A program made the position numbers and the translations under genes. From Mycobacterium asiaticum DSM 44297 (lineage in GTDB: Bacteria; Actinomycetota; Actinomycetes; Mycobacteriales; Mycobacteriaceae), in contig NZ_HG964936.1 in assembly GCF_000613245.1 (NCBI RefSeq), positions 1,841,271-1,875,401 of the forward strand: a stretch of DNA of 34,131 nucleotides, read 5' to 3'. This document shows, one piece after another, positions 1 to 8,483 of the stretch; within the stretch, counting starts at the first letter, position 1, and each line of letters opens with the position of its first letter. The notes beneath the pieces were generated by a model. The model did no database searches. It saw only the letters and a program-made list of their open reading frames with translations, and was not told the origin of the DNA.

Positions 1-422
1 TTGGCGGCAAGGGCGGCGGCGGTGGTGGGGGTGGCGCCGGCGGCCATGCAAATGAGGACGACCAGGCCATCTCCGCCGGCGGTGGTGGTGGCGGCGGTGG
101 CGGCTCGACGAGCGTCGCCGGCGGCACCGGTGGCACCGGTGGCGACACCCTATCCGCTGCAGGCTCACTTACTCAGCGCACCGGTAGTGGCGGCATTGGT
201 GCGGCAGGAGCGGCTGGTATGGGCGGCGGTGGCGGCGGCGGCGCCTATAACCTCGTATCCCCGCCCGCCAACGATGGCTTACCCGGCGAGGTACCTACAG
301 GCGGCGGGGGATTCCTTGGCAACAACGGAGGCAATGGCGGTGCTGTCGGCGGCGTAGGCGGCACGGGCGGCACAGGCAACTTCTTCAACGTCGGTGGCAA
401 TGCCGGGCAGAGCGCCCTCTGA
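1..422 (+). CDS. Glycine-rich protein, PE_PGRS-like C-terminal end (5' truncated by window edge)
   Basis: The frame read from base 3 stays open to a TGA at 420-422 and encodes about 139 residues that are mostly glycine, with alanine, threonine, serine and asparagine. It contains GGxGG and GGTGGTGG runs and a GNNGGNGG stretch, as in the PGRS part of mycobacterial PE_PGRS surface proteins. The more mixed parts (HANEDDQAIS, YNLVSPPANDGLPGEVP) and the poly-glycine tracts are less regular than a classical PGRS array. The PE domain that would settle the family is outside the window, so a non-PE glycine-rich secreted protein is possible. It converges on the kinase gene, with only 11 bp between the two stops. 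Two other long open frames cross the same DNA, but only this frame has the low-complexity glycine composition. Confidence 0.6.
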   Translation, partial: GGKGGGGGGGGAGGHANEDDQAISAGGGGGGGGGSTSVAGGTGGTGGDTLSAAGSLTQRTGSGGIGAAGAAGMGGGGGGGAYNLVSPPANDGLPGEVPTGGGGFLGNNGGNGGAVGGVGGTGGTGNFFNVGGNAGQSAL

Positions 423-433
423 CGCAGCGGACG

Positions 434-1570
434 CTACGGCGTCGGGCCGCCGCTCGACGTGTCGGTGACCTCGCTCGTCTCGGTGGTGTCGGTGACATCC
501 GTTGTCTCGGTCGGCTGCGGCGCCGGGGTGGTTATCGTGGTCGTGGTGGTGGTCGGCGGGGTGCTCGGGCCCGGATCGTCGTTGCTCGCGAAAACAGCGA
601 CCACCACGGCCACCAGCAGCAGCAACAACCCCGAACCGGCGACGGTCAAGACCAGCGCGCTGCGGCTGCCCGCCTGAACCGGTGCGGTCGGCCCCTCGGA
701 ATATGGCTGGTGGTACGCCTCGGCCGGCGGCGGTGGGGGCAGCGCCATGCCGGCCCCGCCCAGCGCCGCGCGGGCGGCATCGGCGAGCTCAAGCACCGTC
801 TGATACCGAGCTTGCGGATCCTTGGCCATGCCACGGGCCACGACGGCGTCGAAGGCCGGCGGAATGTCGGGCGCGAACGCCGTCGGCCGCGGCGGCGGGG
901 AGTGCAGGTGGCCCTTGATCTGCTCCTCGTAGCTGTCGCCCGGATATGGCCGCTGCCCGGTCAGGCACTCGTACAGCACGCACGCCAACGAATACACGTC
1001 GGCCCTGGAATCCGTTGTGCCACTGAAGCGTTCCGGCGCGAGATAGGCCAGGGTCCCCATCGTGTGCCCGGTGTTGGTCAGCGCCGTGTCGGTGGTGGCG
1101 CGGGCTATCCCGAAGTCGATCAGGTAGACGAAGTCGCGGGCATTGGCCACCAGAACGTTGGACGGCTTGACGTCACGGTGGACCAGTCCGGCCCGGTGCG
1201 CGCTGTCCAGAGCCGCGGCCACCTGTTCGATGATCGCGACCGTCTTCGCGGGGCTGACCCGGCCGCCGTTCTCGGCGATGAACCGCACCAGATCGCGGCC
1301 CTCGACCAGGCGCATGTCGACGTACAGGCGGCCGTCGATCTCACCGAAGCTGTGGATGGGCACGATGTGCGGGTCATTGAGGCCGGCCGCCGTGCGGGCC
1401 TCGCGGCGGAAGCGTTGCTCGAATTCTTTGTCCTCCGCCAGGTGCGGAGGCAGCACCTTGATGGCCACGATGCGGTCCGTCGCGGTGTCGTAGGCGCGAT
1501 AGACCTGACCCATGCCCCCGCGCCCCAGCAGTCCCTGCAGCTGGTAGCGACCGAATGCGGTTTCGGCCAC
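434..1570 (-). CDS. Membrane Ser/Thr protein kinase, PknE/PknH-type
   Basis: This 378-residue Hanks-type kinase has an intact catalytic domain: glycine loop GRGGMGQV (16-23), VAIK lysine Lys38, helix-C Glu57, HRDVKPSN (131-138), DFG (152-154), TxxTGT-type activation loop and APE (178-180). A juxtamembrane linker to about residue 300 is followed by one membrane helix (about 306-327) and a 48-residue extracytoplasmic tail that is almost all Thr, Pro, Ser and acidic residues. Known relatives PknE and PknH carry folded sensor domains outside the membrane; none is visible here. The GTG start has a good ribosome site (AGGAG) overlapping the ppiB stop, 7 bp upstream, so it is probably co-transcribed with ppiB. 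As I recall, M. tuberculosis has no kinase between ppiB and relA, so this is an accessory insertion. The activating ligand is unknown. Confidence 0.9.
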   Translation of the reverse strand: MAETAFGRYQLQGLLGRGGMGQVYRAYDTATDRIVAIKVLPPHLAEDKEFEQRFRREARTAAGLNDPHIVPIHSFGEIDGRLYVDMRLVEGRDLVRFIAENGGRVSPAKTVAIIEQVAAALDSAHRAGLVHRDVKPSNVLVANARDFVYLIDFGIARATTDTALTNTGHTMGTLAYLAPERFSGTTDSRADVYSLACVLYECLTGQRPYPGDSYEEQIKGHLHSPPPRPTAFAPDIPPAFDAVVARGMAKDPQARYQTVLELADAARAALGGAGMALPPPPPAEAYHQPYSEGPTAPVQAGSRSALVLTVAGSGLLLLLVAVVVAVFASNDDPGPSTPPTTTTTTITTPAPQPTETTDVTDTTETSEVTDTSSGGPTP

Positions 1571-1577
1571 GAATCTC

Positions 1578-2495
1578 CTAGTCGAGCAGCACCGACGTGA
1601 TGTTCACGTCCAAAGCCGGCGGTCCGTCCTCGCCGCCGCCCTTCACGCCTGCCGCGGCGATCTTGTCGAGGGTAGCCAGCCCGTCGGCTTGGATTGTCCC
1701 GAACACGGTGTATTCCGGCGGCAGCGCCGAGTCCCGATAAACCAGGAAGAACTGGCTGCTGTTGGTGTTGGGCCCGGCGTTGGCCATGGCGATGGTGCCG
1801 CGCGGATAGATCACGGGTTCTTTGAGCTTGGGGTCGTTGGCCGGGTACTGGTTGGTGGGGTATTCGTTGGCAAACTGGTAGCCCGGTCCGCCAGTGCCGT
1901 CACCCTTGGGGTCCCCACACTGCAGCACCGACAGGGACGGCGAGGTGGTCAGCCGGTGGCACTTGGTGTCCTTGAAGAAGCCCTGATTGGCCAGGCTCGC
2001 GAAACTGTTGACCGTGCATGGTGATTCGTTGTTAGCCAGCATCAGGCCGAGGTTGCCCTGGCTGGTCACCATGCTGACGCTGACCTGGGCCGGCTCGGTG
2101 GGCACCTTGCCGGTCCGTGGCGGCTTGACCTCCTTGCCGGCTTTGTCGGGCGAGGCTGGGTACTGGCAGTTGGCGCCTAGGTTCGGCGGTGCCTTGAACT
2201 GCGGCAGCGGCACCGCGTTGCCGAGCTGCACCGGTGGCAGGCCCGCCGCCGACGGTGACTCCGGCGCGGAGCTGCTGGGCGTCGTGGAGGCCGACGGATT
2301 GCTCTTGTTGTCATCCTTGCTGACGACGACGGCGACCACCACGGCGGCAACCACCGCCACCGCGGCCACCGCGCCCCCGGCGATGGTCAGGATCCGGCGC
2401 CGCTTGGCTTGCTTGGCGCGGCGCTCCAGCTGCCGCTCGAGTTTGCGCTTGGCCGTCGCACGTCGCTGCTGGTTCGTTGGCACGGCCGCCATCAT
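1578..2495 (-). CDS. ppiB: Membrane-anchored cyclophilin-type peptidyl-prolyl isomerase (Rv2582-like)
   Basis: The protein has 305 residues. A very basic, Lys/Arg-rich cytoplasmic N-terminus (10-34) precedes a membrane helix (about 35-58), then a Ser/Pro-rich linker, and a cyclophilin domain fills about 135-305. Cyclophilin hallmarks include FFKDTKCHR, GDPKGDGTGGPGYQFANE, GTIAMANAGPNTNSSQFF and YTVFG. The active-site arginine of human cyclophilin A lies in an FHR motif; here the corresponding text is CHR. The domain should act outside the membrane as a proline isomerase for exported proteins. Two adjacent ATG codons (2495 and 2492) can serve as start; the second gives MAAVPTNQQ. The gene is divergent from the hydrolase gene across 31 bp and is followed, in the same direction, by the kinase gene. 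Confidence 0.93.
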   Translation of the reverse strand: MMAAVPTNQQRRATAKRKLERQLERRAKQAKRRRILTIAGGAVAAVAVVAAVVVAVVVSKDDNKSNPSASTTPSSSAPESPSAAGLPPVQLGNAVPLPQFKAPPNLGANCQYPASPDKAGKEVKPPRTGKVPTEPAQVSVSMVTSQGNLGLMLANNESPCTVNSFASLANQGFFKDTKCHRLTTSPSLSVLQCGDPKGDGTGGPGYQFANEYPTNQYPANDPKLKEPVIYPRGTIAMANAGPNTNSSQFFLVYRDSALPPEYTVFGTIQADGLATLDKIAAAGVKGGGEDGPPALDVNITSVLLD

Positions 2496-2526
2496 TCCAT
2501 GAGGCTAGGGATGGGAAACTGGGACC

Positions 2527-3201
2527 ATGTTGGTCACCGGATTCCCCGCCGGGTTGCTGCAGTGCAACTGCTACGTGGTGGCGGAGCGGCCTGGGTCCGA
2601 CGCCCTGATCGTCGACCCGGGCCAGCGCGCGATGGGCCAGCTGCGCGGCATCCTAGACAAACACCGGCTGACCCCGGCCGCGGTGCTGATCACCCACGGC
2701 CATATCGATCACATGTGGTCGGCCCAGAAGGTATCGGACACCTTCGGATGCCCGACTTACATCCATCCCGAGGATCGGTTCATGCTCAAAGACCCGATCT
2801 ACGGGCTCGGGCCGCGGGTGGCACAGCTGATGGCCGGCGCGTTCTTCTCCGAACCCAAGCAGGTCGTCGAGTTGGACCACGACGGGGACAAGCTCGACCT
2901 CGGCGGCATCGCGGTCAACGTCGACCACACTCCCGGCCACACCCGCGGCTCGGTGTGCTTCCGGATCCGGCAGGCGGCCAAGAACGATGCTGACGTGGTG
3001 TTCACCGGCGACACGTTGTTCGAGCGGTCGGTCGGGCGCACCGACCTGTTCGGCGGCAGCGGCCGGGACCTGCTGCGCTCCATCGTCGATAAATTGTTGG
3101 TGCTCGACGACCCCACCGTGGTACTACCCGGACATGGCAACGCCACCACCATCGGCGCCGAGCGCCGGTTCAACCCGTTCCTCAAAGGTTTGACTTCGTG
3201 A
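2527..3201 (+). CDS. Metallo-beta-lactamase-fold hydrolase, glyoxalase II-like (Rv2581c-like)
   Basis: This 224-residue protein has the zinc-binding signature THGHIDH (His57, His59, Asp61, His62). Later ligand motifs are [17 protein letters not shown] and the terminal [11 protein letters not shown]. These match the glyoxalase II branch of the metallo-beta-lactamase superfamily, which cleaves thioesters such as S-lactoylglutathione. Mycobacteria use mycothiol instead of glutathione, so the true thioester substrate cannot be read from sequence. No signal peptide is present, so it is probably cytoplasmic. Its TGA overlaps the GTG of hisS (GTGA), which indicates a translationally coupled pair and a conserved two-gene operon. 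Confidence 0.92.
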   Translation: MLVTGFPAGLLQCNCYVVAERPGSDALIVDPGQRAMGQLRGILDKHRLTPAAVLITHGHIDHMWSAQKVSDTFGCPTYIHPEDRFMLKDPIYGLGPRVAQLMAGAFFSEPKQVVELDHDGDKLDLGGIAVNVDHTPGHTRGSVCFRIRQAAKNDADVVFTGDTLFERSVGRTDLFGGSGRDLLRSIVDKLLVLDDPTVVLPGHGNATTIGAERRFNPFLKGLTS

Positions 3202-4460
3202 CGGAGTTCGTTGCGCCCAAAGGGGTTCCCGATTACCTCCCGCCGGATTCCGCACAATTCGTCGCAGTGCGCGACGGATTGCTCGGTGCTGCCCGCCGCG
3301 CCGGTTACGGCGACATCGAGTTGCCCATCTTCGAGGACACCGCCCTGTTCGCGCGTGGCGTCGGCGAATCCACCGACGTGGTGTCCAAGGAGATGTACAC
3401 CTTCGCCGACCGCGGCGACCGGTCGGTGACGTTGCGGCCCGAAGGCACCGCCGGGGTGGTGCGCGCGGTGATCGAGCACGGCCTGGACCGTGGCGCACTG
3501 CCCGTCAAGCTGTGCTACGCCGGCCCGTTCTTTCGCTACGAGCGGCCGCAGGCCGGCCGTTACCGCCAGTTGCAGCAGGTGGGTGTCGAGGCGATCGGGG
3601 TGGACGACCCGGCGCTGGACGCCGAGGTGATCGCGGTCGCCGACGCCGGATTCCGGTCCCTGGGGTTGGACGGGTTCCGGCTGGAGATCACCTCCCTGGG
3701 CGACGAGAGCTGCCGACCGCAGTATCGAGAACTGTTGCAGGAATTCCTGTTCGGACTCGAACTTGACGAGGACACCCGCCGGCGGGCCGAGATCAACCCG
3801 TTGCGGGTGCTCGATGACAAGCGCCCCGAGGTCAAGGCGATGACCGCCGACGCGCCGGTGCTGCTCGATCATCTATCCGACGTCGCCAAGCAACATTTCG
3901 ATACCGTGCTCGCGCACCTGGATGCGCTGGGTGTTCCGTATGTCATCAACCCGCGGATGGTGCGCGGCCTGGATTACTACACCAAGACCACGTTCGAGTT
4001 CGTGCACGACGGACTGGGCGCGCAATCCGGTATCGGCGGCGGCGGCCGATACGACGGGCTGATGCGGCAGCTCGGCGGACAGGACTTGTCCGGGATCGGG
4101 TTCGGCCTCGGCGTGGACCGCACGCTGCTGGCCCTGCGTGCCGAAGGCAAGAGCGTGGGTCAGTCCACCCGCTGTGACGTGTTCGGGGTGCCGCTGAGCG
4201 AGGCGGCCAAGCTGCGCCTGGCGGTGCTGGGTGGCGCCCTGCGGGCGGCCGGCGTGCGTGTCGACCTGGCCTACGGTGATCGTGGGCTCAAAGGTGCCAT
4301 GCGAGCGGCCGACCGCTCCGGCGCGCGGCTGGCATTGGTTGCCGGTGACCGCGACATCGATGCCGGCACCGTCGGCGTCAAGGATCTGAGCACCGGCGAC
4401 CAGATCTCGGTGCTGTTTGATTCCGTTGTCGCAGAGGTTCTTTCGCGACTCGACCGGTAG
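3198..4460 (+). CDS. hisS: Histidyl-tRNA synthetase
   Basis: This 420-residue class IIa aminoacyl-tRNA synthetase charges tRNA-His. Visible signatures are the motif 1 region after [21 protein letters not shown], motif 2 ([17 protein letters not shown]), the histidine-specific loops [12 protein letters not shown] and [10 protein letters not shown], and motif 3 ([14 protein letters not shown]). The last 95 residues or so form the anticodon-binding domain. Length is close to the bacterial norm. The GTG start overlaps the upstream hydrolase stop by 4 bp, so translation is probably coupled. A hairpin followed by four Ts lies 10 bp after the stop. Confidence 0.97.
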   Translation: MTEFVAPKGVPDYLPPDSAQFVAVRDGLLGAARRAGYGDIELPIFEDTALFARGVGESTDVVSKEMYTFADRGDRSVTLRPEGTAGVVRAVIEHGLDRGALPVKLCYAGPFFRYERPQAGRYRQLQQVGVEAIGVDDPALDAEVIAVADAGFRSLGLDGFRLEITSLGDESCRPQYRELLQEFLFGLELDEDTRRRAEINPLRVLDDKRPEVKAMTADAPVLLDHLSDVAKQHFDTVLAHLDALGVPYVINPRMVRGLDYYTKTTFEFVHDGLGAQSGIGGGGRYDGLMRQLGGQDLSGIGFGLGVDRTLLALRAEGKSVGQSTRCDVFGVPLSEAAKLRLAVLGGALRAAGVRVDLAYGDRGLKGAMRAADRSGARLALVAGDRDIDAGTVGVKDLSTGDQISVLFDSVVAEVLSRLDR

Positions 4461-4470
4461 CCGGGTGAAC

Positions 4471-4498
4471 CGATACCGGGAAAAGCCGGTGCCGTTTT
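4471..4498 (+). terminator. Candidate intrinsic terminator after hisS
   Basis: Nine-base arms (4471-4479 and 4486-4494) can pair with one mismatch and one G-U pair around a 6-base loop (GAAAAG), and TTTT follows directly at 4495-4498. It sits just after the hisS stop and before the PE gene, where transcription of the hydrolase-hisS operon would be expected to end. Confidence 0.5.
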
Positions 4499-4517
4499 CG
4501 CCGTTCGAGTAGCCTCC

Positions 4518-4577
4518 TACTGTTTTGCGTCGTAGGCGACCGGATCGGGCCCGGTTGCCGGGCAAGGAGGCCCCTCG
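4518..4577 (+). promoter_or_regulatory. Leader of the PE-PPE gene: candidate -10 box and strong ribosome binding site
   Basis: TACTGT (4518-4523) fits the mycobacterial TANNNT -10 pattern. No convincing -35 is seen upstream, where the hisS terminator lies. AAGGAGG (4565-4571) is a near-perfect Shine-Dalgarno sequence and fixes the ATG at 4578 as the start. This is the strongest ribosome site in the first 10 kb. Confidence 0.4.
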
Positions 4578-5804
4578 ATGTCGTATGTGGTGACAGCACC
4601 GGATCTTCTGGCCTGTGCCGCAAGCGATTTGAGCGCCCTCGGGACGGCCGTCGACGCGGCGAACAGGGTAGCGGCGCACTCCGTCACGTCGTTACTGACG
4701 GCCGGGGCCGACGAGGTGTCGTCCCGCATTGCCGATCTGTTCAGTGCACACGGCCGCGACTACCAGGCGGTCAGCGCGCAGGCGGCACGATACGGCGAGC
4801 GGCTGGTGCGCACTCTGGCGGCGAACGCCGACGCCTACCTTGGCACTGAAATCTTCAATGCGGCCCAGCCGCCCCAGCCGCCGCTGCCGGCGGCCGGCGT
4901 CCGGCTCACGGTCCCGGGTGCGGGCCCGCTGTACGCGCCGCGGTTGCTGACCGAGTTGCCCATCCTGGGTCAGATCGCTCTGCAAGGCGTCTCCGCGCCC
5001 TGGTCGGTGTCCGTCCTGCAGGCTTACGGCCTGCTCAACCCGATGATCGGCGAAAACTGGTTCCCTGCCAGCCTGGCTGAAGTGGTCGGCTACCCGGCCA
5101 GCATGGGCATCCTCAGCGGCAGCCCGCTCGCGCCGACCGTCAACGAGGCCGTCGCGATGGGACGACTCACGCTCGACCAAATGATCACGGGTGCGGTCGC
5201 CGGCAGCGGTGGTGCACCGGTACAGATCGCCGGGCTGTCGATGGGATCCATCGTCGTCAACCGGGAGCTGGCGTACCTGGCGACCAGCCCGACCGCCCCG
5301 CCGCCCGGCGCCTTGCAGTTCGCCTTGTTCTCCAGTCCTGAGCTCGGACTGGCCGCCACCTACCTGCCGAGCGGGATGACCGTGCCGCTGATCGGCTACA
5401 CCGTCCAGCCGCTCGCCGCCAGCCAGTACAACGTCAGCGTGGTGTTCGGTCAATACGACTTCTTCGCCAACCCACCCGACCGGCCCTGGAATCTTCCCGC
5501 GGTGGTGAACTCCCTGTTCGGCACGCTTTACCAGCACAACGCAACGTCGGTGGCCGCGATGTCGAACGCGGTGGAGTTGTCCAGCGTGACAAACTCTCTG
5601 GGCGGCACGGTCACCACCTACATGATCCCCTCGCCGACACTGCCCATGCTGCTCCCACTCGTCCAGCTCGGTGTCCCACCGCCGATCGTCAACGGCTTGA
5701 ACGCGGTGCTGCAGCCGATGGTCAACGCCGGTTACTCCTCGCTGACACCGGGCGCCGGACCGTATTTCTCCGGCGGCTCGCTGGTCGGGTGGCCGAACAC
5801 TTGA
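4578..5804 (+). CDS. PE-family protein with PE-PPE serine hydrolase domain
   Basis: The protein has 408 residues. The first 91 or so form a helical PE domain that starts MSYVVTAPDLL and ends with DAYLGTE, giving the YxxxE type VII (ESX) secretion signal at Tyr87-Glu91. The remainder is a PE-PPE alpha/beta-hydrolase domain. Its nucleophile elbow is GLSMG with Ser221; Asp294 (QYDFFANPPD) and His320 (LYQHN) are plausible triad partners. Proteins of this kind, such as LipY-like PE lipases, are exported to the cell surface and hydrolyse esters. The substrate here is unknown. It is preceded by an AAGGAGG site and is followed by the radical SAM gene after 31 bp. There is no PPE partner gene nearby. 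As I recall, M. tuberculosis has dhaA (haloalkane dehalogenase) in this slot. Confidence 0.9.
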   Translation: MSYVVTAPDLLACAASDLSALGTAVDAANRVAAHSVTSLLTAGADEVSSRIADLFSAHGRDYQAVSAQAARYGERLVRTLAANADAYLGTEIFNAAQPPQPPLPAAGVRLTVPGAGPLYAPRLLTELPILGQIALQGVSAPWSVSVLQAYGLLNPMIGENWFPASLAEVVGYPASMGILSGSPLAPTVNEAVAMGRLTLDQMITGAVAGSGGAPVQIAGLSMGSIVVNRELAYLATSPTAPPPGALQFALFSSPELGLAATYLPSGMTVPLIGYTVQPLAASQYNVSVVFGQYDFFANPPDRPWNLPAVVNSLFGTLYQHNATSVAAMSNAVELSSVTNSLGGTVTTYMIPSPTLPMLLPLVQLGVPPPIVNGLNAVLQPMVNAGYSSLTPGAGPYFSGGSLVGWPNT

Positions 5805-5835
5805 CTCGGCATCGAACTCTTGTTCGAATGGGGGT

Positions 5836-6864
5836 ATGCGTTGGGCTGGTCAGGCAGTGGCGGTCAACGGCGCGCCGGTCGAGGATGGGGCGCTGCCAGG
5901 ACTGCAGCGGATCGGTCTCGTGCGCAGCGTACGGGTGCCGCAGTTCGAGGGCATGACCTTCCACGAGGTGTTGTGCAAGTCGGCACTGAACAAGGTGCCC
6001 AATGCCGCCATGCTGCCGTTCCGCTACACCGTCAACGGCTACCGCGGTTGCTCACACGCTTGCCGGTACTGCTTCGCCCGGCCCACCCACGAATACCTGG
6101 ACTTTGACCCCGGCGCCGACTTCGACAGCCAGGTCGTGGTCAAGACCAACGTGGTCGAGGTGCTGCGGCGCGAGCTGCGCCGCGCGTCATGGCAGCGGGA
6201 GACCGTCGCGCTGGGTACCAACACCGACCCGTACCAGCGTGCGGAGGGCCGCTACGCGCTGATGCCGGGCATCATCAGCGCGCTGGCCGGGTCGGGTACA
6301 CCGATGTCGATCCTGACCAAGGGCACTCTGCTGCGCAGAGACCTAACGCTGATCACCGCTGCGGCACAACAGGTTCCGCTATCGGTGGCGGTGTCGCTGG
6401 CGGTCGGGGATCCGGAGCTGCACCGCGACGTCGAGCCGGGCACGCCGACACCGCAGGCGCGGTTGGCGCTCATCACCGCGATCCGCGACGCCGGTCTGGA
6501 CTGCCACGTGATGGTCGCGCCGGTCCTGCCGCACCTCAGCGATTCCGTCGAGCACCTCGATGGGCTGCTGGGCCAGATCGCCGCGGCGGGTGCGACCAGC
6601 GTCACCGTGTTCGGCCTGCATTTGCGTGGCACGACGCGTGGCTGGTTCATGGCCTGGCTGGCCCGCGCACATCCCGAACTCACCGGCACCTACCGTGAGT
6701 TGTACCGGCGCGGTGCCTACCTGCCGCCCAGCTACCGCGAAATGCTGCGCGAACGCGCCCAGCCGCTGGTCGCCAAGTACGGGCTCAGAGGCGACCACCG
6801 CCCGTTCTCGGCGGCGGCCGAAGCGGCGCACAGTCCGCAGCCTGTGCAGGAAACGTTGTTCTAA
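5836..6864 (+). CDS. Radical SAM protein, SplB/spore-photoproduct-lyase-like (Rv2578c-like)
   Basis: This 342-residue protein has the radical SAM iron-sulfur motif GCSHACRYC (Cys72, Cys76, Cys79). It is followed by TNTDPYQRAEG, a region typical of the subgroup related to spore photoproduct lyase. The protein should bind a [4Fe-4S] cluster and S-adenosylmethionine; the reaction is unknown. The ATG start gives MRWAGQAVAVNG, which matches my recollection of the M. tuberculosis N-terminus. Only a weak G-rich ribosome site precedes it. The stop (TAA, 6862-6864) overlaps the stop of the convergent phosphatase gene by 3 bases. Confidence 0.9.
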   Translation: MRWAGQAVAVNGAPVEDGALPGLQRIGLVRSVRVPQFEGMTFHEVLCKSALNKVPNAAMLPFRYTVNGYRGCSHACRYCFARPTHEYLDFDPGADFDSQVVVKTNVVEVLRRELRRASWQRETVALGTNTDPYQRAEGRYALMPGIISALAGSGTPMSILTKGTLLRRDLTLITAAAQQVPLSVAVSLAVGDPELHRDVEPGTPTPQARLALITAIRDAGLDCHVMVAPVLPHLSDSVEHLDGLLGQIAAAGATSVTVFGLHLRGTTRGWFMAWLARAHPELTGTYRELYRRGAYLPPSYREMLRERAQPLVAKYGLRGDHRPFSAAAEAAHSPQPVQETLF

Positions 6865-8432
6865 CCGCGCGGTTTGGCAAGTGTGAATTCGTCTACCGCC
6901 CGCACCACCCCGTACGGGCCCTGCAGAACGTAATACGTCGCCTTGATCGTAGTGTTGGCGCCGGGTGCACCCGGATCAACGTCGAAAGCGACGAACCCGT
7001 AGGGGTTTTCGCGGTCGCGAAAGGCCGACCAGGGCGCGTCCTCCAGCACGTAGATGGGTCGCTTGTGGCCCAGCGCGGCATCGAAGTCACCGACACCGGT
7101 GATGACCCGGCACCGCAGGTCGGGAAAGAACAAGCCGTTCGTCGGTTTGGACGTGCCGCCCCCGCCGATGACGACGTGCACGGTTCCCCGGGTCACGTCG
7201 ATCACGTCGCTGCGGGTATCGACGGGAATCGGCGTTCGAGTGTCGGTGCCGAGGGTGCCGCGCAGCGGATATGAGCGCTCGTAGTGGTGTTCGTGTCCGC
7301 ACAGCACCAGGTCGACGTGGTGCTCGTCGAACAGCGGCAGCCACTCCTGGCGGATCCCAAGGTCGGCACCGTTGGCCTGGGCGGTCGAGATCGCGGTCTG
7401 ATGCATGCACACCACCACCCAGTCGATGCCCGGGTCACGCCGTGCAGCCGCCAATTCACCAGCCAGCCAACGCTTTTGCTCGCCACCAGAGTAACCGTGC
7501 ACATAGGAGTTGCCGGCATCCTGGTAGGCCACGTCGTCGTTGTTGAGGCTGATCACCCGCACCGAGCCCGCGGTGAACGAATACCACAGGCCGCGCAGTT
7601 CGGGGCTGGATCCCGAATCGGGCACCGAGAAGTAGGTCTGGTAGGCACCGTAACCGACTGGCCCGTTGCCCAATTCGTTCTCGTGGTTGCCCGCGGCCGG
7701 CATCCACGGCCGGTAGCGTGCCGAGCGGCTGTTGTTGACGAACCAATCCGACCAGGTGCGGATCCGGTCCTGGGCGAGATTGGCATAGCACAGGTCGCCG
7801 TTGACCAGATTGAACAACGGCGCCATCCGCTCGATCGCCATGGTGGTATCACCGGCCGCGGGCGACCCGATGTGGTCGTTGAAGTACTTGCCGTCGGTCA
7901 GCTTGCTCAGTGTGGGCGTCGATTGGTCACCGAAGCTGGTGAAGCGAAACGGTTTTCGGCCTGCCGGTGCGGTTCGCGCCGTGCCCAGTTCCGGGTGCGC
8001 ACCGTCATGCACCGCGGCGTATACGTAGTCGGTGTCCGGGCTGAGCCCGCTGAGCCGGGCGTGGTTGACGCGAACCTCAGTGTTGGACTTGGCGTCCCGG
8101 TAGGTGCGGGTCTCGGCGGCGACGGTGGTGCCGAAGCCGGACGTCGGGGTGCCCAGCATCACCCGCGGGTTGCGGACGGCGTCGGTGGTGTGCCAGGAGA
8201 CCACCAGTTCGGTGCTCGCGTTGCGGCCGAACTGCAGATGCAGCCCACCGACCGGCGGCGTGCCGGAGGCAGCGGGCCGTGACCAGATGTCCGGCGAACG
8301 CGAGCTGAGCAGTGCGGCTCCGCCCACCCCGGCGCCTACACCGAGGACACCGGCCGCTGCGCCGCTCGCCAGCAGGGTGCGACGGCTTACTCCCGGCGGC
8401 CGTTCGGTCGCCTGTTCCGGCTCCTCGCTCAT
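6861..8432 (-). CDS. Tat-exported metallophosphoesterase, purple acid phosphatase-like (Rv2577-like)
   Basis: From the chosen ATG (MSEEPEQATERPP) the protein has 523 residues. A twin-arginine signal SRRTLLASG plus a hydrophobic Ala/Gly/Val stretch directs export through the Tat pathway. A fibronectin-like domain follows (WSRPA to about residue 150). The dinuclear metal phosphoesterase domain comes next, with SFGDQST, VNGDLCYANL, AAGNHEN, VVCMHQT and CGHEHHYERSYP supplying the usual Asp, Asn and His ligands. It probably dephosphorylates organic phosphates outside the membrane. An upstream GTG-like start at 8462 adds 10 residues before the Tat motif; I prefer 8432 because it places the RR pair nearer the N-terminus. 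The patatin-like gene lies 51 bp upstream in the same direction. Confidence 0.9.
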   Translation of the reverse strand: MSEEPEQATERPPGVSRRTLLASGAAAGVLGVGAGVGGAALLSSRSPDIWSRPAASGTPPVGGLHLQFGRNASTELVVSWHTTDAVRNPRVMLGTPTSGFGTTVAAETRTYRDAKSNTEVRVNHARLSGLSPDTDYVYAAVHDGAHPELGTARTAPAGRKPFRFTSFGDQSTPTLSKLTDGKYFNDHIGSPAAGDTTMAIERMAPLFNLVNGDLCYANLAQDRIRTWSDWFVNNSRSARYRPWMPAAGNHENELGNGPVGYGAYQTYFSVPDSGSSPELRGLWYSFTAGSVRVISLNNDDVAYQDAGNSYVHGYSGGEQKRWLAGELAAARRDPGIDWVVVCMHQTAISTAQANGADLGIRQEWLPLFDEHHVDLVLCGHEHHYERSYPLRGTLGTDTRTPIPVDTRSDVIDVTRGTVHVVIGGGGTSKPTNGLFFPDLRCRVITGVGDFDAALGHKRPIYVLEDAPWSAFRDRENPYGFVAFDVDPGAPGANTTIKATYYVLQGPYGVVRAVDEFTLAKPRG

Positions 8433-8483
8433 GGGTGCTTCATACCCGAACCGGGTGAACACGAGCGGAACTTCGGCCGCGTC

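Noticed and set aside
2799..3872. Long minus-strand open frame spanning the MBL hydrolase and hisS
   Set aside because: No recognisable motifs, and both plus-strand genes on this DNA are certain.
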